The notes: generated by a model from the sequence alone, not told the origin. 64,000 bases of DNA from Metabacillus mangrovi (GCF_009711125.1 NZ_WMIB01000003.1:165162-229161), one strand, 5' to 3'; positions 1-10,742 are shown, numbered from the stretch's first letter. Program-made: numbers and translations.

Positions 1-153
1 ACGGTTATCATTCCTGCCGAAAACTGCCAGGCTATACTCGAGGACATACCGGGCATACGGATTATCCCCGTCTCCCGTTTCGAGGAAGTGCTCGATCACG
101 CACTTGTAAATCCTCCTGCGGAACACTATTTCAATGAGAAGAAATCTGTATAA
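1..153 (+). CDS. lonB: LonB protease, C-terminal end (partial)
   Basis: The window opens inside an open frame that reads TVIIPAENCQAILEDIPGI and ends FNEKKSV before TAA at 151-153. This is the type of ending seen in the proteolytic domain of Lon-family proteases (a VIIPxxN strand followed by a region of the form I.I.PVSxFxEVLxHAL). In Bacillus the gene directly upstream of lonA is lonB, the forespore-associated membrane Lon paralogue, so context supports lonB. Only the last 50 residues are visible; the catalytic Ser/Lys and the ATPase lie outside the window. It is followed by its own hairpin and then a separate lonA promoter. Confidence 0.8.
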   Translation, partial: TVIIPAENCQAILEDIPGIRIIPVSRFEEVLDHALVNPPAEHYFNEKKSV

Positions 154-162
154 GTTCAAGTG

Positions 163-192
163 AAAACCTCCAGCTGGACTGGAGGTTTTCCT
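163..192 (+). terminator. Rho-independent terminator after lonB
   Basis: A perfect 11-bp stem (aaaacctccag / ctggaggtttt) with a 5-nt loop starts 10 bases after the lonB stop. The T tract is only four long (TTTTC), so termination may be partial. Confidence 0.7.
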
Positions 193-230
193 ATGGAGCC
201 GGTCCGATGGGCAATTTTTGAACATCCAAA

Positions 231-259
231 TAGACACTCTAAAAAGAATAAGTTAGAAT
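231..259 (+). promoter_or_regulatory. Probable sigma-A promoter of lonA
   Basis: TAGACA at 231-236 and TAGAAT at 254-259 are separated by 17 bp; each matches five of six consensus bases. A transcript would start about 45 bases before the lonA start codon. I saw no clear CtsR heptad repeat (GGTCAAA-type) here. Confidence 0.55.
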
Positions 260-311
260 TAGACAAGAACTCGCACATACGCTATCAAGAAAGAGACGGA
301 GGTGCATAGGT

Positions 312-2633
312 ATGGCGAAGAAAGAGGCAACCATTCCTTTGCTTCCATTAAGAGGGCTTTTGGTCTATCCAACCATGGTTCTTCATTTGGATGTAGGCAG
401 GGAGAAATCAGTTCAGGCATTGGAAACAGCCATGATGGACGACCATATGATTTTTCTGGCAACACAAAAAGACATTTCAATAGATGAACCCGGAGAAGAT
501 GATGTGTACCGGGTGGGAACGTATACAAAAATCAAACAGATGCTTAAGCTCCCGAACGGGACAATCCGTGTATTGGTAGAAGGTCTGGAAAGAGGGGAGA
601 TCCGCTCCTTTCAGGAGGAAAACGATACGCTGACGGTTTCCATTCAAACGCTCGAGGAAAATGCTGACAAAGATGTCGAAAGCGAAGCGCTTATGAGAAC
701 GCTTCTTGAATATTTTGAGCAGTACATCAAGCTTTCCAAGAAGGTTTCAGCTGAGACGTTCGCCTCTGTGGCAGATATTGATGAGCCGGGCAGAGTCGCC
801 GATCTTGTCGCTTCCCATCTTCCGCTCAAACTGAAGGAAAAGCAGGAAGTGCTCGAGACCATTGACGTAAAAGAACGGCTGCATAAAGTAATCAGCATGA
901 TCAATAATGAAAAAGAAGTGCTGAACTTGGAAAAGAAAATCGGCCAGCGCGTAAAGCGGTCAATGGAGCGCACCCAAAAGGAATACTACCTCCGGGAACA
1001 AATGAAGGCCATCCAGAAAGAACTTGGAGACAAGGAAGGCAAAACGGGGGAAATCTCTTCACTTTCCGATAAAATTGAAGATGCCGGCATGCCGGAGGAA
1101 ATTAAAGCAGCTGCCTTGAAAGAGCTCGACCGGTACGAAAAAGTTCCATCAAGCTCGGCAGAAAGCGCCGTAATCAGGAATTACATCGACTGGCTCCTGG
1201 CCCTTCCATGGACGGCATCCACGGAGGACCGTCTGGATCTGCGCGTTGCTGAAAAAATTCTCAACGATGATCATCATGGACTTGAAAAGGTGAAGGAGCG
1301 GGTATTGGAATACTTAGCTGTTCAGAAGCTGACCAATTCCCTTAAAGGCCCGATTCTCTGTCTTGCAGGACCGCCGGGAGTGGGGAAAACGTCACTCGCC
1401 CGCTCGATCGCCAAGTCTCTGAACCGGAATTTTGTCCGCATCTCACTCGGCGGAGTCCGGGATGAATCGGAAATCCGGGGCCACCGGAGAACCTATGTAG
1501 GAGCGATGCCGGGCAGAATCATTCAGGGAATGAAAAAAGCAGGAAGCGTCAATCCGGTGTTCCTTCTCGATGAAATCGATAAGATGTCCAGCGACTTCAG
1601 GGGGGATCCTTCCTCTGCGCTGCTCGAGGTGCTTGATCCTGAACAAAACCACACATTCAGCGATCATTATATAGAAGAAACCTATGACCTCTCAAACGTC
1701 ATGTTCGTCGCAACAGCCAACAATCTTGCTACAATCCCGGGACCTCTGCGCGACAGAATGGAGATCATCACGATTGCCGGCTATACCGAGCTTGAAAAGA
1801 TTCAGATTGCGAAGGATCATCTTCTTCCGAAGCAGCTGGAAGCCCACGGCCTGAAAAAGGCGAATCTTCAAGTGAAAGAAACGGCGCTTCAAAATGTCGT
1901 CCGCTATTATACAAGAGAAGCGGGAGTGCGCGGCATGGAACGCCAGCTGGCAGCCATCTGCCGTAAAGCGGCTAAGAAGATTGTGTCGGAAGAAAAGAAA
2001 AAAATCATCATTACGGATAAGAATCTTCAGGAGTACCTGGGCAAAACGATTTTCCGTTACGGTCAGGCGGAGGTAGAGGACCAGATCGGGGTAGCTACCG
2101 GTCTTGCCTACACAACCGTTGGAGGAGATACCCTCTCCATTGAAGTTTCCCTTTCCCCGGGGAAAGGAAAGCTCATTCTGACAGGTAAGCTCGGAGATGT
2201 GATGAAGGAATCAGCCCAGGCGGCCTTCAGCTTTATCCGCTCCAATTCCAAAAGCCTGAACATCGACTCTGATTTTCATGAAAAACATGATATTCACATT
2301 CACGTTCCGGAGGGGGCCGTTCCAAAAGACGGACCGTCAGCCGGCATCACGATGGCAACAGCTCTTATTTCCGCGCTGACAGGGAAGCCTGTCCGCAAAG
2401 AAGTTGGAATGACCGGAGAAATCACACTCCGCGGCCGGGTATTGCCGATCGGCGGTCTGAAGGAGAAATCCTTATCAGCACACAGAGCAGGATTGAAAAA
2501 AATCATCCTTCCGCGTGAAAATGAAAAAGATCTGGAGGATATCCCGGAGAGTGTCCGCAACGACCTCACCTTTGTCCTCGTCTCAACTATAGAAGAAGTG
2601 CTCATGCATGCATTGACTGGAGAAATGAAATGA
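312..2633 (+). CDS. lonA: ATP-dependent Lon protease LonA
   Basis: LonA is a cytosolic hexameric AAA+ serine protease that degrades damaged and regulatory proteins. The 773 residues match the Bacillus LonA length. In order: N-terminal substrate-recognition domain from the opening [13 protein letters not shown], a helical linker near residues 190-260, AAA+ module with Walker A GPPGVGKT (Lys359) and Walker B FLLDEIDK, and a C-terminal protease domain with PKDGPSAG (catalytic Ser676) and GGLKEK (catalytic Lys719). The ATG at 312 has a GGAGGTG ribosome binding site at 299-305. The stop overlaps the engB start in an ATGA arrangement, so the two are translationally coupled. All key residues are present and nothing is unusual. 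Confidence 0.98.
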   Translation: MAKKEATIPLLPLRGLLVYPTMVLHLDVGREKSVQALETAMMDDHMIFLATQKDISIDEPGEDDVYRVGTYTKIKQMLKLPNGTIRVLVEGLERGEIRSFQEENDTLTVSIQTLEENADKDVESEALMRTLLEYFEQYIKLSKKVSAETFASVADIDEPGRVADLVASHLPLKLKEKQEVLETIDVKERLHKVISMINNEKEVLNLEKKIGQRVKRSMERTQKEYYLREQMKAIQKELGDKEGKTGEISSLSDKIEDAGMPEEIKAAALKELDRYEKVPSSSAESAVIRNYIDWLLALPWTASTEDRLDLRVAEKILNDDHHGLEKVKERVLEYLAVQKLTNSLKGPILCLAGPPGVGKTSLARSIAKSLNRNFVRISLGGVRDESEIRGHRRTYVGAMPGRIIQGMKKAGSVNPVFLLDEIDKMSSDFRGDPSSALLEVLDPEQNHTFSDHYIEETYDLSNVMFVATANNLATIPGPLRDRMEIITIAGYTELEKIQIAKDHLLPKQLEAHGLKKANLQVKETALQNVVRYYTREAGVRGMERQLAAICRKAAKKIVSEEKKKIIITDKNLQEYLGKTIFRYGQAEVEDQIGVATGLAYTTVGGDTLSIEVSLSPGKGKLILTGKLGDVMKESAQAAFSFIRSNSKSLNIDSDFHEKHDIHIHVPEGAVPKDGPSAGITMATALISALTGKPVRKEVGMTGEITLRGRVLPIGGLKEKSLSAHRAGLKKIILPRENEKDLEDIPESVRNDLTFVLVSTIEEVLMHALTGEMK

Positions 2634-3217
2634 AAGTAACCTCATCTGAAATTGTAATAAGTGCTGTAAAGCCAGAGCAATACCCGGATGCCGGCATCCC
2701 GGAAATCGCTCTGGCCGGGAGGTCCAATGTTGGAAAATCCTCCTTTATCAACAAGCTGCTCAACCGTAAAAACCTGGCAAGAACCTCATCTAAGCCCGGA
2801 AAAACACAAACGCTGAATTTCTATATCATCAATGAAATTCTCCACTTCGTAGATGTTCCCGGCTATGGGTTCGCTAAGGTGTCCAAAAGCGAGCGGGATG
2901 CGTGGGGTCGGATGATCGAGACCTATTTGACATCACGGGAGGAACTCAAGGCAGTCGTTCTGTTGATCGACGTCCGTCACGCTCCTTCAAAGGACGACGT
3001 GCTCATGTACAACTTCCTGAAGCATTATGATCTTCCCGTGCTGATCATCGCAACAAAAGCGGACAAGATTCCAAAGTCCAAATGGCAGAAGCACGTGAAG
3101 ATCGTAAAGGATACACTCGAACTCGAAGCAGAAGATTCCCTCATCCTGTTCTCATCTGAAACCGGACAGGGGAAAGACGAAGCCTGGGGCGCAATCAGAA
3201 GGCTGACAGAGATTTAG
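2630..3217 (+). CDS. engB: Ribosome biogenesis GTPase EngB/YsxC
   Basis: A TrmE-Era-EngA-EngB-Septin family GTPase of 195 residues (called ysxC in Bacillus), required for late assembly of the 50S ribosomal subunit. G1 is GRSNVGKS (Lys36), G3 is DVPGYG, G4 is TKAD and G5 lies in the FSSETGQG segment. The start overlaps the lonA stop by four bases (ATGA), as in other Bacillus genomes, and the gene ends at a strong terminator. Length and motifs are typical. Confidence 0.97.
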   Translation: MKVTSSEIVISAVKPEQYPDAGIPEIALAGRSNVGKSSFINKLLNRKNLARTSSKPGKTQTLNFYIINEILHFVDVPGYGFAKVSKSERDAWGRMIETYLTSREELKAVVLLIDVRHAPSKDDVLMYNFLKHYDLPVLIIATKADKIPKSKWQKHVKIVKDTLELEAEDSLILFSSETGQGKDEAWGAIRRLTEI

Positions 3218-3223
3218 AGGAAG

Positions 3224-3254
3224 AGCTGACCATATGGATGGTCAGCTTTTTTGT
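3224..3254 (+). terminator. Terminator after engB
   Basis: A perfect 10-bp stem agctgaccat / atggtcagct with loop ATGG is followed by TTTTTTGTGTTT. It starts 7 bases after the engB stop and ends the lonA-engB operon. Confidence 0.9.
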
Positions 3255-3280
3255 GTTTATCTTGAAGGGGGATAACCGGT

Positions 3281-3534
3281 TGCTCTGACCCCACACGCTT
3301 TAAAGCAGCGGGGGAACAGGCATCTATCCTCCCAGCCCTTGCTGTGCCAGCGTTTGACGGGAGGGGGGACGGAGGTTTAGTGCTTTAGCGGAAGTGGGGT
3401 CAGAGCACAGCACTGACCCCACACGCTTTAAAGCAGCGGGGAACAGGCATCTATCCTCCCAGCCCTTGCTGTGCCAGCGTTTGACGGGAGGGGGGACGGA
3501 GGTTTAGTGCTTTAGCGAAAGTGGGGTCAGAGCA
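3281..3534 (+). repeat. Tandem dimer of a ~127-bp intergenic repeat
   Basis: Two nearly identical units lie at 3281-3407 and 3409-3534, about 128 bp apart. They differ by one G in a G run and one substitution near the end. Each is bounded by short inverted ends: TGCTCTGACCCCAC at the left of the first unit is the exact reverse complement of GTGGGGTCAGAGCA at its right end. The interior carries a CTTTAAAGCAGCGGGG block and a GGACGGAGGTTTAGTGC block that recur at 10774-11034, 47054-47179 and, reverse-complemented, 55478-55710. No coding frame is evident. The architecture looks like a REP/MITE-type non-autonomous element. Confidence 0.75.
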
Positions 3535-3726
3535 CCACATGTTTCGTGTGGTAAGCAAAACAAGGTTAGAACACTTGTGTTAAGCAAAACAAGATCAGAC
3601 CACCACAAATTTCGTGTGTTAAGTCAAAGCACCACAGGTCTAATGAGTTAATCAAAACAAAATCACCACCACCACATCTTACGCCCCTCTGCAAAAACAA
3701 GGCCAGAGCACCAAATGCCCTGACCC
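3535..3726 (+). repeat. Decayed short tandem repeat tract
   Basis: Several imperfect units of roughly 29-38 bp follow the dimer, each built on CACCACAnnTTTCGTGTG then GTTAAGCAAAACAAG. Examples begin at 3534, 3595 and 3631. The copies are diverged and of uneven length, with no spacers, so this is not a CRISPR array. No gene is supported in the 3255-3772 gap. Confidence 0.5.
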
Positions 3727-3772
3727 TGCTCATGCACAAAGAACACTAAATGTGCATTCCCTGCATAATCCC

Positions 3773-4255
3773 TCATTTTTTTCTAAATAATAACAATAAA
3801 CCGGCAGCGATAAACAGGAACGGCCAGAAGTTCTCGATGGAGGAGATCCCTTGATCCAGCTGGCTGAAAGATGCGGTGATCTGCCTGAAATAGTGAAGGA
3901 ACAAGCCTGCAAGCAGTACAGTGAGGCCTGCCGCATATCCGCTTTTCGCTTTGATCGAAGCGATCAGAAGCGAGGCGCCGATGATGATCGTGATTCCCGC
4001 CGGGTGACCGGGCCAGGCAGGGTTTTTGCCTGACATAAGAAAGTGGATGCCGAGCCCGGCAAGAATCAGGCCGGTCACAAGATATGTATCATCTTTGCCA
4101 ATCAGGCTGTTTAATATAAAAACAGCTCCAAAGAGAAGGATGAGTCCCTGCCAGCTCTCCTGTCCGGGGAAGATGGCGATATTAAATTTCTGGAGTAAAA
4201 AATAGATGCCGATGGCTGTCAAAAAATAAGCCGGCAGTACGGAACGCTGTTTCAT
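3773..4255 (-). CDS. Small integral membrane protein, LiaI/LiaF-like
   Basis: A 160-residue, almost wholly hydrophobic protein with about five or six predicted membrane segments: near residues 8-22, 36-50, 58-74, 84-103, 107-123 and 142-157, ending in LLLLFRKK. The FWPFLFIAAGLLLL segment resembles the LiaI/LiaF-type transmembrane domain. Its place between engB and hemA matches that of B. subtilis ysxD, which is probably its counterpart. The ATG is well supported: the minus strand reads AATGAGGTGTAACAG directly before it. It faces away from hemA. Its function is unknown. Confidence 0.75.
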   Translation of the reverse strand: MKQRSVLPAYFLTAIGIYFLLQKFNIAIFPGQESWQGLILLFGAVFILNSLIGKDDTYLVTGLILAGLGIHFLMSGKNPAWPGHPAGITIIIGASLLIASIKAKSGYAAGLTVLLAGLFLHYFRQITASFSQLDQGISSIENFWPFLFIAAGLLLLFRKK

Positions 4256-4391
4256 CTGTTACACCTCATTGAATAGATTCTCTTGAAAGAAAGCGCTTTT
4301 TTTGGTAATGTACTTGGTGGAATACATAATTAGACTGTACTTTTCCTTTCATACTCTTTTCACATTTTAACAAAAGAACACATTTCTATCA

Positions 4392-4400
4392 TGTTATAAT
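4392..4400 (+). promoter_or_regulatory. Extended -10 promoter of the hem operon
   Basis: TGTTATAAT is a perfect extended -10 element (TGnTATAAT) about 95 bases before hemA. No good -35 hexamer is present at 16-18 bp spacing, which is normal for extended -10 promoters. Confidence 0.5.
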
Positions 4401-4447
4401 ATAAATTAGAGCGTATGTAAATGATTAGACAAAGAATGATTTTTACT

Positions 4448-4462
4448 TTAGAATAATTATTG
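4448..4462 (+). promoter_or_regulatory. Possible PerR box in the hemA leader
   Basis: TTAGAATAATTATTG matches 11 of the 14 defined positions of the PerR consensus TTATAATnATTATAA. In B. subtilis the hemAXCDBL operon is repressed by the peroxide sensor PerR, so the location makes sense. It lies between the -10 and the ribosome binding site. Confidence 0.45.
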
Positions 4463-4494
4463 TTAGTAAGAGCGGAAGGGGGTATGAATAAAGA

Positions 4495-5847
4495 ATGCAT
4501 ATTTTATCTGTTGGCATCAATCATAAGACTGCCCCTGTTGATATACGGGAAAAGCTCAGCTTCGATCCAGCAGAGCTCGGACCGGCAATGGCTAAACTTA
4601 AAACGCAGAAAAGCGTTCTTGAAAATATAATCGTGTCTACTTGCAACCGGACTGAAATCTATGCAGTAGTGGACCAGCTTCATACAGGCAGATACTATCT
4701 GAAGGCGTTTCTATCTGAATGGTTCTCCCTTGAGATGGAACAATTTGCTCCGTTTTTAACGTTTTACGAGAACGATGGAGCCGTCGATCATCTATTCCGT
4801 GTCTCCTGCGGGCTCGACAGTATGATTGTCGGTGAAACGCAGATTCTAGGCCAGGTGCGTACAAGCTTCCTGCAGGGACAGGAGCTGGAAACGACGGGTA
4901 CAGTCTTCAACTACTTGTTTAAAGAGGCCGTTACGCTTGCGAAGCGGGCCCATTCCGAAACAGAAATTGCAAGCCATGCTGTCTCTGTAAGCTATGCCGC
5001 AGTTCAGCTTGCAAAAAAAATCTTCGGAAGACTGTCTTCCAAGCACGTATTGATTTTAGGAGCAGGAAAGATGAGCGAACTCGCTGCCCAGAATCTTCAT
5101 GGCAATGGAGTCAGCAAGGTGACGGTCGTGAACCGGACGCTTCAAAAGGCTGAACAGCTTGCCGGCCGTTTCAGCGGCAGGGCACTTGCAATGAACCAGC
5201 TTGAAGAAGCCCTTCTGGAAGCTGATATCGTCATCAGTTCAACAGGCTCAAAGGATTTTATCGTGACGAAGGATATGATGGCAGAGGTGGAAAAACACCG
5301 CAAAGGGAATCCTTTGTTTATGGTGGATATCGCTGTACCGAGGGACCTTGATCCCGAAATCGCAACCCTTGAGAGCATCTTTTTGTACGACATCGATGAT
5401 CTTGAAGGAATTGTCGAGGCAAATATTAAAGAGCGCGAGGCTGCTGCGGAGCGTGTCGGTGTCATGATCGAGCTTGAAATCGTGCAGTTCAAGCAGTGGC
5501 TGAATACATTGGGAGTCGTTCCCGTTATTACAGCTCTCCGTGATAAAGCTCTATCCATTCAGGCTGAAACGATGCAGAGCATCGAACGGAAACTGCCGGA
5601 GCTTTCAGAGCGTGAGATCAAGCTGTTGAACAAGCATACGAAAAGCATCATCAATCAGCTTCTGCGCGACCCGATCCTGAAGGTAAAAGAGCTTGCCGCA
5701 GAACCTGGCGGTGAAGATTCACTTGAGCTGTTTGCCGATATATTCAACATCAGCGAACAGGTCAGACAGAACAAGGATAGCCAACACGGCCATGAGTATG
5801 AATCTGCACCGGAGAATGTGCAGCGTGTTTCTTACCCATCCTACTAG
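4495..5847 (+). CDS. hemA: Glutamyl-tRNA reductase HemA
   Basis: HemA makes the first committed step of C5 tetrapyrrole synthesis, NADPH-dependent reduction of glutamyl-tRNA(Glu) to glutamate-1-semialdehyde. The 450 residues show the catalytic domain opening [14 protein letters not shown], the nucleophilic Cys50 within STCNRTE, the [12 protein letters not shown] helix, the NADP-binding [14 protein letters not shown] segment and a C-terminal dimerisation region. The ribosome binding site AAGGGGG lies 12 bases before this ATG. Another ATG at 4484 is out of frame and too close to it. HemA is the first gene of the haem operon and makes the substrate used by HemL, the last. Confidence 0.97.
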   Translation: MHILSVGINHKTAPVDIREKLSFDPAELGPAMAKLKTQKSVLENIIVSTCNRTEIYAVVDQLHTGRYYLKAFLSEWFSLEMEQFAPFLTFYENDGAVDHLFRVSCGLDSMIVGETQILGQVRTSFLQGQELETTGTVFNYLFKEAVTLAKRAHSETEIASHAVSVSYAAVQLAKKIFGRLSSKHVLILGAGKMSELAAQNLHGNGVSKVTVVNRTLQKAEQLAGRFSGRALAMNQLEEALLEADIVISSTGSKDFIVTKDMMAEVEKHRKGNPLFMVDIAVPRDLDPEIATLESIFLYDIDDLEGIVEANIKEREAAAERVGVMIELEIVQFKQWLNTLGVVPVITALRDKALSIQAETMQSIERKLPELSEREIKLLNKHTKSIINQLLRDPILKVKELAAEPGGEDSLELFADIFNISEQVRQNKDSQHGHEYESAPENVQRVSYPSY

Positions 5848-5862
5848 AAAGGATATGGCTTT

Positions 5863-6693
5863 ATGACTGGGCTGGACCTGAACCGCCTGAATGAAGCGGC
5901 GGTCATTGTTTATGCATGCTGCATTCTTTTCTATTTTATCGATTTTGTTCATACGGACCGGAAGGCAAGCAGGATTGCCTTCTGGTTGCTTTCTATTGTT
6001 TGGCTTCTGCAAACAATTTTTTTGTTTTATGAAATGGCTGTATACGGGACGTTTCCGATCCTGAATATTGCAGAAGGCCTTTATTTTTACACGTGGGTGC
6101 TGGTAACGATCTCGCTCATTTTGAACTGGCTGAAGAAAGCAGATTTTATTCCTTTCTTTTTGAGTATCGTCGGGTTTGCCATGCTTGCCCTCCACACGTT
6201 TGCTTTATCCGGAAAGCAGTCGGGCCAGCTGTCTGAGCAGCTGATTTCGGAGCTGTCCATCATCCATATCACGATGGCTATCCTGTCTTATGGAGCCTTT
6301 ACATTAAGCTTTGTTTTCTCCATGCTTTATTTGCTTCAATACCGGTTGCTTAAGAAAAAGCGGTGGGGGAAAAGGCTGATCCGCATTAATGATCTGTCCA
6401 CACTGGATCACATTGCGTACCTGCTGAATGTTACAGGGGTGCCGATGCTGCTCCTGAGCCTGATCCTGGGTTCTATCTGGGCTTATATTAAGCTGCCGGA
6501 CTTCCAATGGTATGACCCGAAGGTAACCGGTTCATTCGGGGTCATAATCGTGTATAGCATGTACTTATATAGTAAGATTGTCAAAAATCAGCAGGGGAAG
6601 CCGATCGCCCTTTGGAACGCGGCTGCATTCCTTATTCTGCTGATCAACTTTTTCCTGTTTGGAAGTTTGTCCCGTTTCCATGAATACTCATAG
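5863..6693 (+). CDS. hemX: HemX, CcsA-like membrane protein
   Basis: A 276-residue polytopic membrane protein of the cytochrome c assembly (CcsA/CcmC-like) family with about eight hydrophobic segments. In B. subtilis the gene at this position, hemX, negatively affects the cellular level of HemA protein. The sequence contains conserved [12 protein letters not shown] and [12 protein letters not shown] stretches and ends at a polar FHEYS tail. The ATG at 5863 follows GAAAGGAT at 5848-5855. It lies 15 bases after hemA and 29 before hemC, within one operon. It is not an enzyme of the pathway. Confidence 0.9.
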   Translation: MTGLDLNRLNEAAVIVYACCILFYFIDFVHTDRKASRIAFWLLSIVWLLQTIFLFYEMAVYGTFPILNIAEGLYFYTWVLVTISLILNWLKKADFIPFFLSIVGFAMLALHTFALSGKQSGQLSEQLISELSIIHITMAILSYGAFTLSFVFSMLYLLQYRLLKKKRWGKRLIRINDLSTLDHIAYLLNVTGVPMLLLSLILGSIWAYIKLPDFQWYDPKVTGSFGVIIVYSMYLYSKIVKNQQGKPIALWNAAAFLILLINFFLFGSLSRFHEYS

Positions 6694-6722
6694 ATTGCGG
6701 GGATGAGATTGGGAGGATAAGC

Positions 6723-7655
6723 ATGAGAAAAATTAAGATTGGATCCAGAAAAAGCAAGCTTGCCCTAACCCAGACGAATTGGTTTATCCAGCAGCTGAAG
6801 GACCTGGGTCTGCCTTACGAGTTTGAGGTCAAGGAGATCGTGACAAAAGGGGATAAAATTCTCGATGTCACCCTTTCAAAAGTGGGCGGAAAGGGCTTGT
6901 TCGTGAAGGAAATCGAACAGGCGATGTTTGACGGCGAGATTGACATGGCCGTTCACAGCATGAAGGATATGCCGGCAGAGCTTCCGGAAGGTTTGGTGAT
7001 CGGATGCACGCCTAACCGGGAAGATGTGAGGGATGCCCTCATTACAAAAGGACACCGGAAGCTTTCTGAACTTCCGGCGGGCTCTGTCATTGGAACAAGC
7101 AGCCTGAGAAGAAGTGCGCAGATTCTGTCACTCCGGCCGGATCTTGAAATCAAATGGATCCGGGGGAACATTGATACCCGTCTTGCCAAGCTTGATACGG
7201 AAGAGTACGATGCCATTGTTCTTGCCGCAGCCGGTCTTGCCAGAATGGGATGGACCAGGGAAGTGGTAACGGAGTATTTAGAGCCGGAGCAGTGCCTGCC
7301 GGCTGTCGGGCAAGGGGCGCTCGCCATCGAATGCCGTGCGGATGATACAGAGCTTCTGCAGATTCTTGCTAAGATAAATGAACCGGCCACAGAAAAGACG
7401 GTAAAAGCGGAAAGAGCCTTTTTGAAAGATATGGAAGGCGGCTGCCAGGTGCCGATTGCCGGCTATGCCGTTTTGCATGAAAATGAAATTGAACTGACCG
7501 GCCTGGTCGCTGAGCCTGACGGTACAGCGGTTTACCGCCACACGATGAGGGGAACAGATCCTGAAGCGTTAGGCAAAAGTGTTGCCCGAGAGCTCACGGA
7601 GCAAGGAGCTAAAGAGCTCATTTCCCGCATCAGCAGGGAGCTCGATCCATCATGA
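6723..7655 (+). CDS. hemC: Hydroxymethylbilane synthase (porphobilinogen deaminase)
   Basis: HemC joins four porphobilinogen molecules head to tail into hydroxymethylbilane. The 310-residue protein opens [15 protein letters not shown] and has the VHSMKDMP loop and the SSLRRSAQ substrate-binding motif. Cys241 in [11 protein letters not shown] carries the dipyrromethane cofactor. GGGAGGATAAGC precedes the ATG. The last four bases overlap hemD, so the two are coupled. Confidence 0.97.
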   Translation: MRKIKIGSRKSKLALTQTNWFIQQLKDLGLPYEFEVKEIVTKGDKILDVTLSKVGGKGLFVKEIEQAMFDGEIDMAVHSMKDMPAELPEGLVIGCTPNREDVRDALITKGHRKLSELPAGSVIGTSSLRRSAQILSLRPDLEIKWIRGNIDTRLAKLDTEEYDAIVLAAAGLARMGWTREVVTEYLEPEQCLPAVGQGALAIECRADDTELLQILAKINEPATEKTVKAERAFLKDMEGGCQVPIAGYAVLHENEIELTGLVAEPDGTAVYRHTMRGTDPEALGKSVARELTEQGAKELISRISRELDPS

Positions 7656-8416
7656 ACGATAAGAAGCCGCTTGAAGGGAAAAGGATCTTGGTAACAAGAG
7701 AGCGAAGCCAGGCGGCTTCTTTCGTGCGTCTGCTTGAACAAAACGGCGCCGTTCCGGTCATATGCCCAATGATTGAATTCAGGCCGGCCGGAAATGAACA
7801 AACTATTTTAAACGTGCTTGGCCGTCTGGACGCCTATGACTGGCTCATTTTCACAAGCGCCAACGGTGTACGGTACTTTGAAGCATTTATGAAGCAAGGG
7901 CGTTTTTCGGTTCCGGAAAAAATCCGGACGGCTGCGGTCGGTGTTAAAACTGCCGAATGCCTCGAAGCAATCGCCATCAAACCAGACATCATACCCGATA
8001 AATTTTCAGGCGAACAGCTGGCAGAAAAGCTTGCAGGAGCTGTGAAGAAGGGTGAGCGTGTTTTAATCATACGCGGAAACCTGTCCAGGCAGGCTGTTTA
8101 CAAGAAGTTGAATGACATTCAGATCGCTGCAGAAGAACTGGTCCTTTATGAAAATAAACCGGTCCGCGGCAATGAGCAGGAGCGTACTAAACTCCTGCTG
8201 GATGCGGATTACATCACATTCACAAGCCCTTCCATCGCCGAAGCCTGCCTGAAGCTTCTGGAGGAAGCAGAAGCGCCGTTCCCGGTTTTTGCGTGCATTG
8301 GAGACGTAACAGCTGAAACGGTCAGAAAATACGGGTATGATGGGCTTATAGCCCGTCCTTTCACTGGAGAAGGACTCGTACAGGCCATGATTGCCCATGC
8401 AAACAAGGAGGAATAG
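7652..8416 (+). CDS. hemD: Uroporphyrinogen-III synthase HemD
   Basis: HemD closes hydroxymethylbilane with inversion of ring D to give uroporphyrinogen III. The family is poorly conserved; the 254 residues show the recognisable opening [13 protein letters not shown], the [15 protein letters not shown] segment, [11 protein letters not shown] and a final [15 protein letters not shown] block, consistent with the two-lobed HemD fold. It overlaps hemC by four bases (ATGA) and is two bases from hemB, whose ribosome binding site AAGGAGGA lies inside the end of hemD. Confidence 0.93.
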   Translation: MNDKKPLEGKRILVTRERSQAASFVRLLEQNGAVPVICPMIEFRPAGNEQTILNVLGRLDAYDWLIFTSANGVRYFEAFMKQGRFSVPEKIRTAAVGVKTAECLEAIAIKPDIIPDKFSGEQLAEKLAGAVKKGERVLIIRGNLSRQAVYKKLNDIQIAAEELVLYENKPVRGNEQERTKLLLDADYITFTSPSIAEACLKLLEEAEAPFPVFACIGDVTAETVRKYGYDGLIARPFTGEGLVQAMIAHANKEE

Positions 8417-8418
8417 AA

Positions 8419-9396
8419 ATGGATTTGCAATTTGCCAGACACCGCAGACTTCGCTCAAGCGAAGGGATGCGCGCGATGATCCGCGAGACGTTTTTGCGTC
8501 CGGAGGATTTCATTTACCCGATATTTGTTGTAGAAGGAGAAAACAAACGGAACGCGGTAGCGTCCATGCCCGGAGTGGAACAGGTTTCCCTAGACCACCT
8601 GAACTCTGAAATGCAGGAGCTCGTGGATCTGGGTATCCGCTCTGTTATTGTTTTCGGCGTACCCGGAAATAAAGATGCTGTCGGCTCAGAGGCTTACCAT
8701 GATCACGGGATTGTTCAAAAAGCGATTCGTCAAATCAAAGAGAATTTCCCTCAGCTCGTAGTCGTCGCGGACACGTGCTTATGCCAGTATACGGACCATG
8801 GCCACTGCGGAGTGATCGACAACGGGAAGATCCTGAATGACCCGACCCTTGACCTGCTCGCCCGCACTGCTGTCAGCCAGGCCAAAGCAGGGGCGGATAT
8901 CATCGCACCTTCCAATATGATGGATGGATTTGTTGCCGCAATCCGCAAAGGACTGGATGAAAACGGCTTTGAGGACGTACCGGTGATGTCCTATGCCGTT
9001 AAATACGCCAGTGCTTTCTACGGCCCGTTCCGCGATGCCGCCCACAGCACCCCGCAGTTCGGAGACCGGAAAACGTACCAGATGGATCCTGCCAACCGTG
9101 CTGAGGCAATGAGAGAGGCAGAATCAGATGTCCTTGAAGGCGCTGATTTCCTCATCGTAAAGCCGGCACTATCCTATCTGGATATTATGCGGGACGTGAA
9201 AAACAGCTTCAACCTTCCGATTGTAGCCTACAATGTAAGCGGAGAATACTCCATGATCAAGGCCGCTGCGCAAAACGGTTGGGTCGACGAGCGCGCCATC
9301 GTTCTTGAAAAATTAACGAGCATGAAGCGGGCCGGAGCCGATCTGATTATTACGTATCACGCAAAGGATGCAGCTCGCTGGCTGAAGGAGCAGTAA
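8419..9396 (+). CDS. hemB: Delta-aminolevulinic acid dehydratase (porphobilinogen synthase)
   Basis: HemB condenses two 5-aminolevulinate molecules into porphobilinogen. The 325-residue protein carries the two Schiff-base lysines: Lys195 in [13 protein letters not shown] and Lys248 in [11 protein letters not shown]. It has a [14 protein letters not shown] segment, whose three cysteines mark it as the zinc-dependent type. The [11 protein letters not shown] opening is typical. Start and spacing are unambiguous, with AAGGAGGAATAGAA before the ATG. It sits fifth in the hem operon. Confidence 0.97.
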   Translation: MDLQFARHRRLRSSEGMRAMIRETFLRPEDFIYPIFVVEGENKRNAVASMPGVEQVSLDHLNSEMQELVDLGIRSVIVFGVPGNKDAVGSEAYHDHGIVQKAIRQIKENFPQLVVVADTCLCQYTDHGHCGVIDNGKILNDPTLDLLARTAVSQAKAGADIIAPSNMMDGFVAAIRKGLDENGFEDVPVMSYAVKYASAFYGPFRDAAHSTPQFGDRKTYQMDPANRAEAMREAESDVLEGADFLIVKPALSYLDIMRDVKNSFNLPIVAYNVSGEYSMIKAAAQNGWVDERAIVLEKLTSMKRAGADLIITYHAKDAARWLKEQ

Positions 9397-9422
9397 AACG
9401 ATAAAGATAGGGGCGATTGCAA

Positions 9423-10709
9423 ATGAGAAGCTATGAAAAATCGAAGCAGGCATTTAAAGAAGCGCAGCAGCTGATGCCGGGCGGCGTAAACAGTCCGGTT
9501 CGCGCTTTTAAATCTGTTCACCTTGATCCGATTTTTATGGAGCGGGGAAAAGGGTCCAAAATCTATGATATCGACGGCAACGAATACATCGATTATGTTT
9601 TATCATGGGGGCCGCTGATCCATGGCCACACGAACGATCAGGTAGTCGAAGCGATTAAAAAAGTGACGGAATCCGGGACGAGCTTCGGGGCTCCTACTCT
9701 TGTCGAGAATGAACTCGCTAAGCTTGTCATTGACAGAGTGCCTTCTATTGAAATCGTGCGGATGGTAAGCTCCGGAACAGAAGCGACAATGAGTGCTCTC
9801 CGCCTGGCAAGAGGCTACACCGGCCGGAACAAAATTGTGAAATTTGAAGGCTGCTATCACGGACATGGAGATTCTCTGCTGATCAAAGCAGGCTCAGGCG
9901 TTGCCACTCTAGGACTTCCCGATAGCCCCGGGGTGCCTGAAGGAGTCGCTAAAAATACCATTACCGTGCCATACAATGACCTGGAAAGCATCCAGGCTGC
10001 GTTTAAAGAATTCGGTGAAGACATTGCCGGAGTCATCGTTGAGCCTGTAGCGGGCAACATGGGAGTCGTGCCGCCGCAGCCGGGCTTCCTGGAAGGCCTG
10101 CGTGAAGTGACGGAGCAATACGGTTCCCTCCTGATTTTTGATGAGGTTATGACCGGCTTCCGCGTAGACTATCAATGTGCCCAGGGCTACTTCGGTGTCA
10201 CCCCGGATCTGACTTGCCTCGGCAAAGTCATCGGCGGCGGTCTTCCTGTCGGCGCCTACGGAGGCAAAGCGGAAATTATGGAACAAATTGCGCCGAGCGG
10301 TCCAATCTACCAGGCAGGAACGCTCTCCGGCAACCCGCTCGCCATGACAGCCGGCCTGGAAACCCTTCGCCAGCTGACTCCTGAAAGCTATCAGGAGTTT
10401 TCCAGAAAAGCAGATCTGCTTGAAACAGGACTGTCAGAAGCAGCTGTTAAGCATGGGGTCCCGCATACGATTAACCGTGCCGGCTCCATGATCGGACTCT
10501 TCTTTACAAATGAGCCGGTCATCAATTATGAAACAGCCAAAAAATCAGACCTCGAATTCTTCGCCGGCTATTACAGAGAAATGGCAAACGAGGGCGTGTT
10601 TCTGCCGCCATCCCAATTCGAAGGACTGTTCCTTTCCACCGCTCATACGGATGAGGACATCCAAGCGACTGTTGCTGCGGCCGAAAAAGCGTTCAGCCGA
10701 TTGAAATAA
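9423..10709 (+). CDS. hemL: Glutamate-1-semialdehyde 2,1-aminomutase HemL
   Basis: HemL is a PLP-dependent class III aminotransferase-fold enzyme that converts glutamate-1-semialdehyde, made by HemA, to 5-aminolevulinate. The 428-residue chain has [11 protein letters not shown] near the start, the [16 protein letters not shown] motif, DEVMTGFR, and the PLP lysine Lys268 in [15 protein letters not shown] place the start at the ATG at 9423, seven bases after GGGGCG, rather than the TTG six bases upstream. It is the last gene of the hem operon and is followed by a strong terminator. Confidence 0.97.
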   Translation: MRSYEKSKQAFKEAQQLMPGGVNSPVRAFKSVHLDPIFMERGKGSKIYDIDGNEYIDYVLSWGPLIHGHTNDQVVEAIKKVTESGTSFGAPTLVENELAKLVIDRVPSIEIVRMVSSGTEATMSALRLARGYTGRNKIVKFEGCYHGHGDSLLIKAGSGVATLGLPDSPGVPEGVAKNTITVPYNDLESIQAAFKEFGEDIAGVIVEPVAGNMGVVPPQPGFLEGLREVTEQYGSLLIFDEVMTGFRVDYQCAQGYFGVTPDLTCLGKVIGGGLPVGAYGGKAEIMEQIAPSGPIYQAGTLSGNPLAMTAGLETLRQLTPESYQEFSRKADLLETGLSEAAVKHGVPHTINRAGSMIGLFFTNEPVINYETAKKSDLEFFAGYYREMANEGVFLPPSQFEGLFLSTAHTDEDIQATVAAAEKAFSRLK

Positions 10710-10711
10710 GG

Positions 10712-10742
10712 AAAAACCGCCCGCTGGAGGGCGGTTTTTTTG
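10712..10742 (+). terminator. Terminator of the hem operon
   Basis: An 11-bp stem aaaaaccgccc / gggcggttttt with a 6-nt loop, followed by a T run, starts 3 bases after hemL. Confidence 0.92.

Noticed and set aside
3535..3726. Repeat tract considered as a CRISPR array
   Set aside because: Units are adjacent, of unequal length and heavily diverged, without unique spacers or nearby cas genes.
4284..4300. Catabolite-response-like sequence GAAAGAAAGCGCTTTTTT near the minus-strand membrane gene
   Set aside because: It matches only the central CG and flanking A/T of a cre site and misses several defined positions.
4484..4595. Out-of-frame ATG just after the hemA ribosome binding site, opening a short overlapping frame
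   Set aside because: The ATG is only about one base from the AAGGGGG core, too close for initiation, and the peptide is not recognisable.
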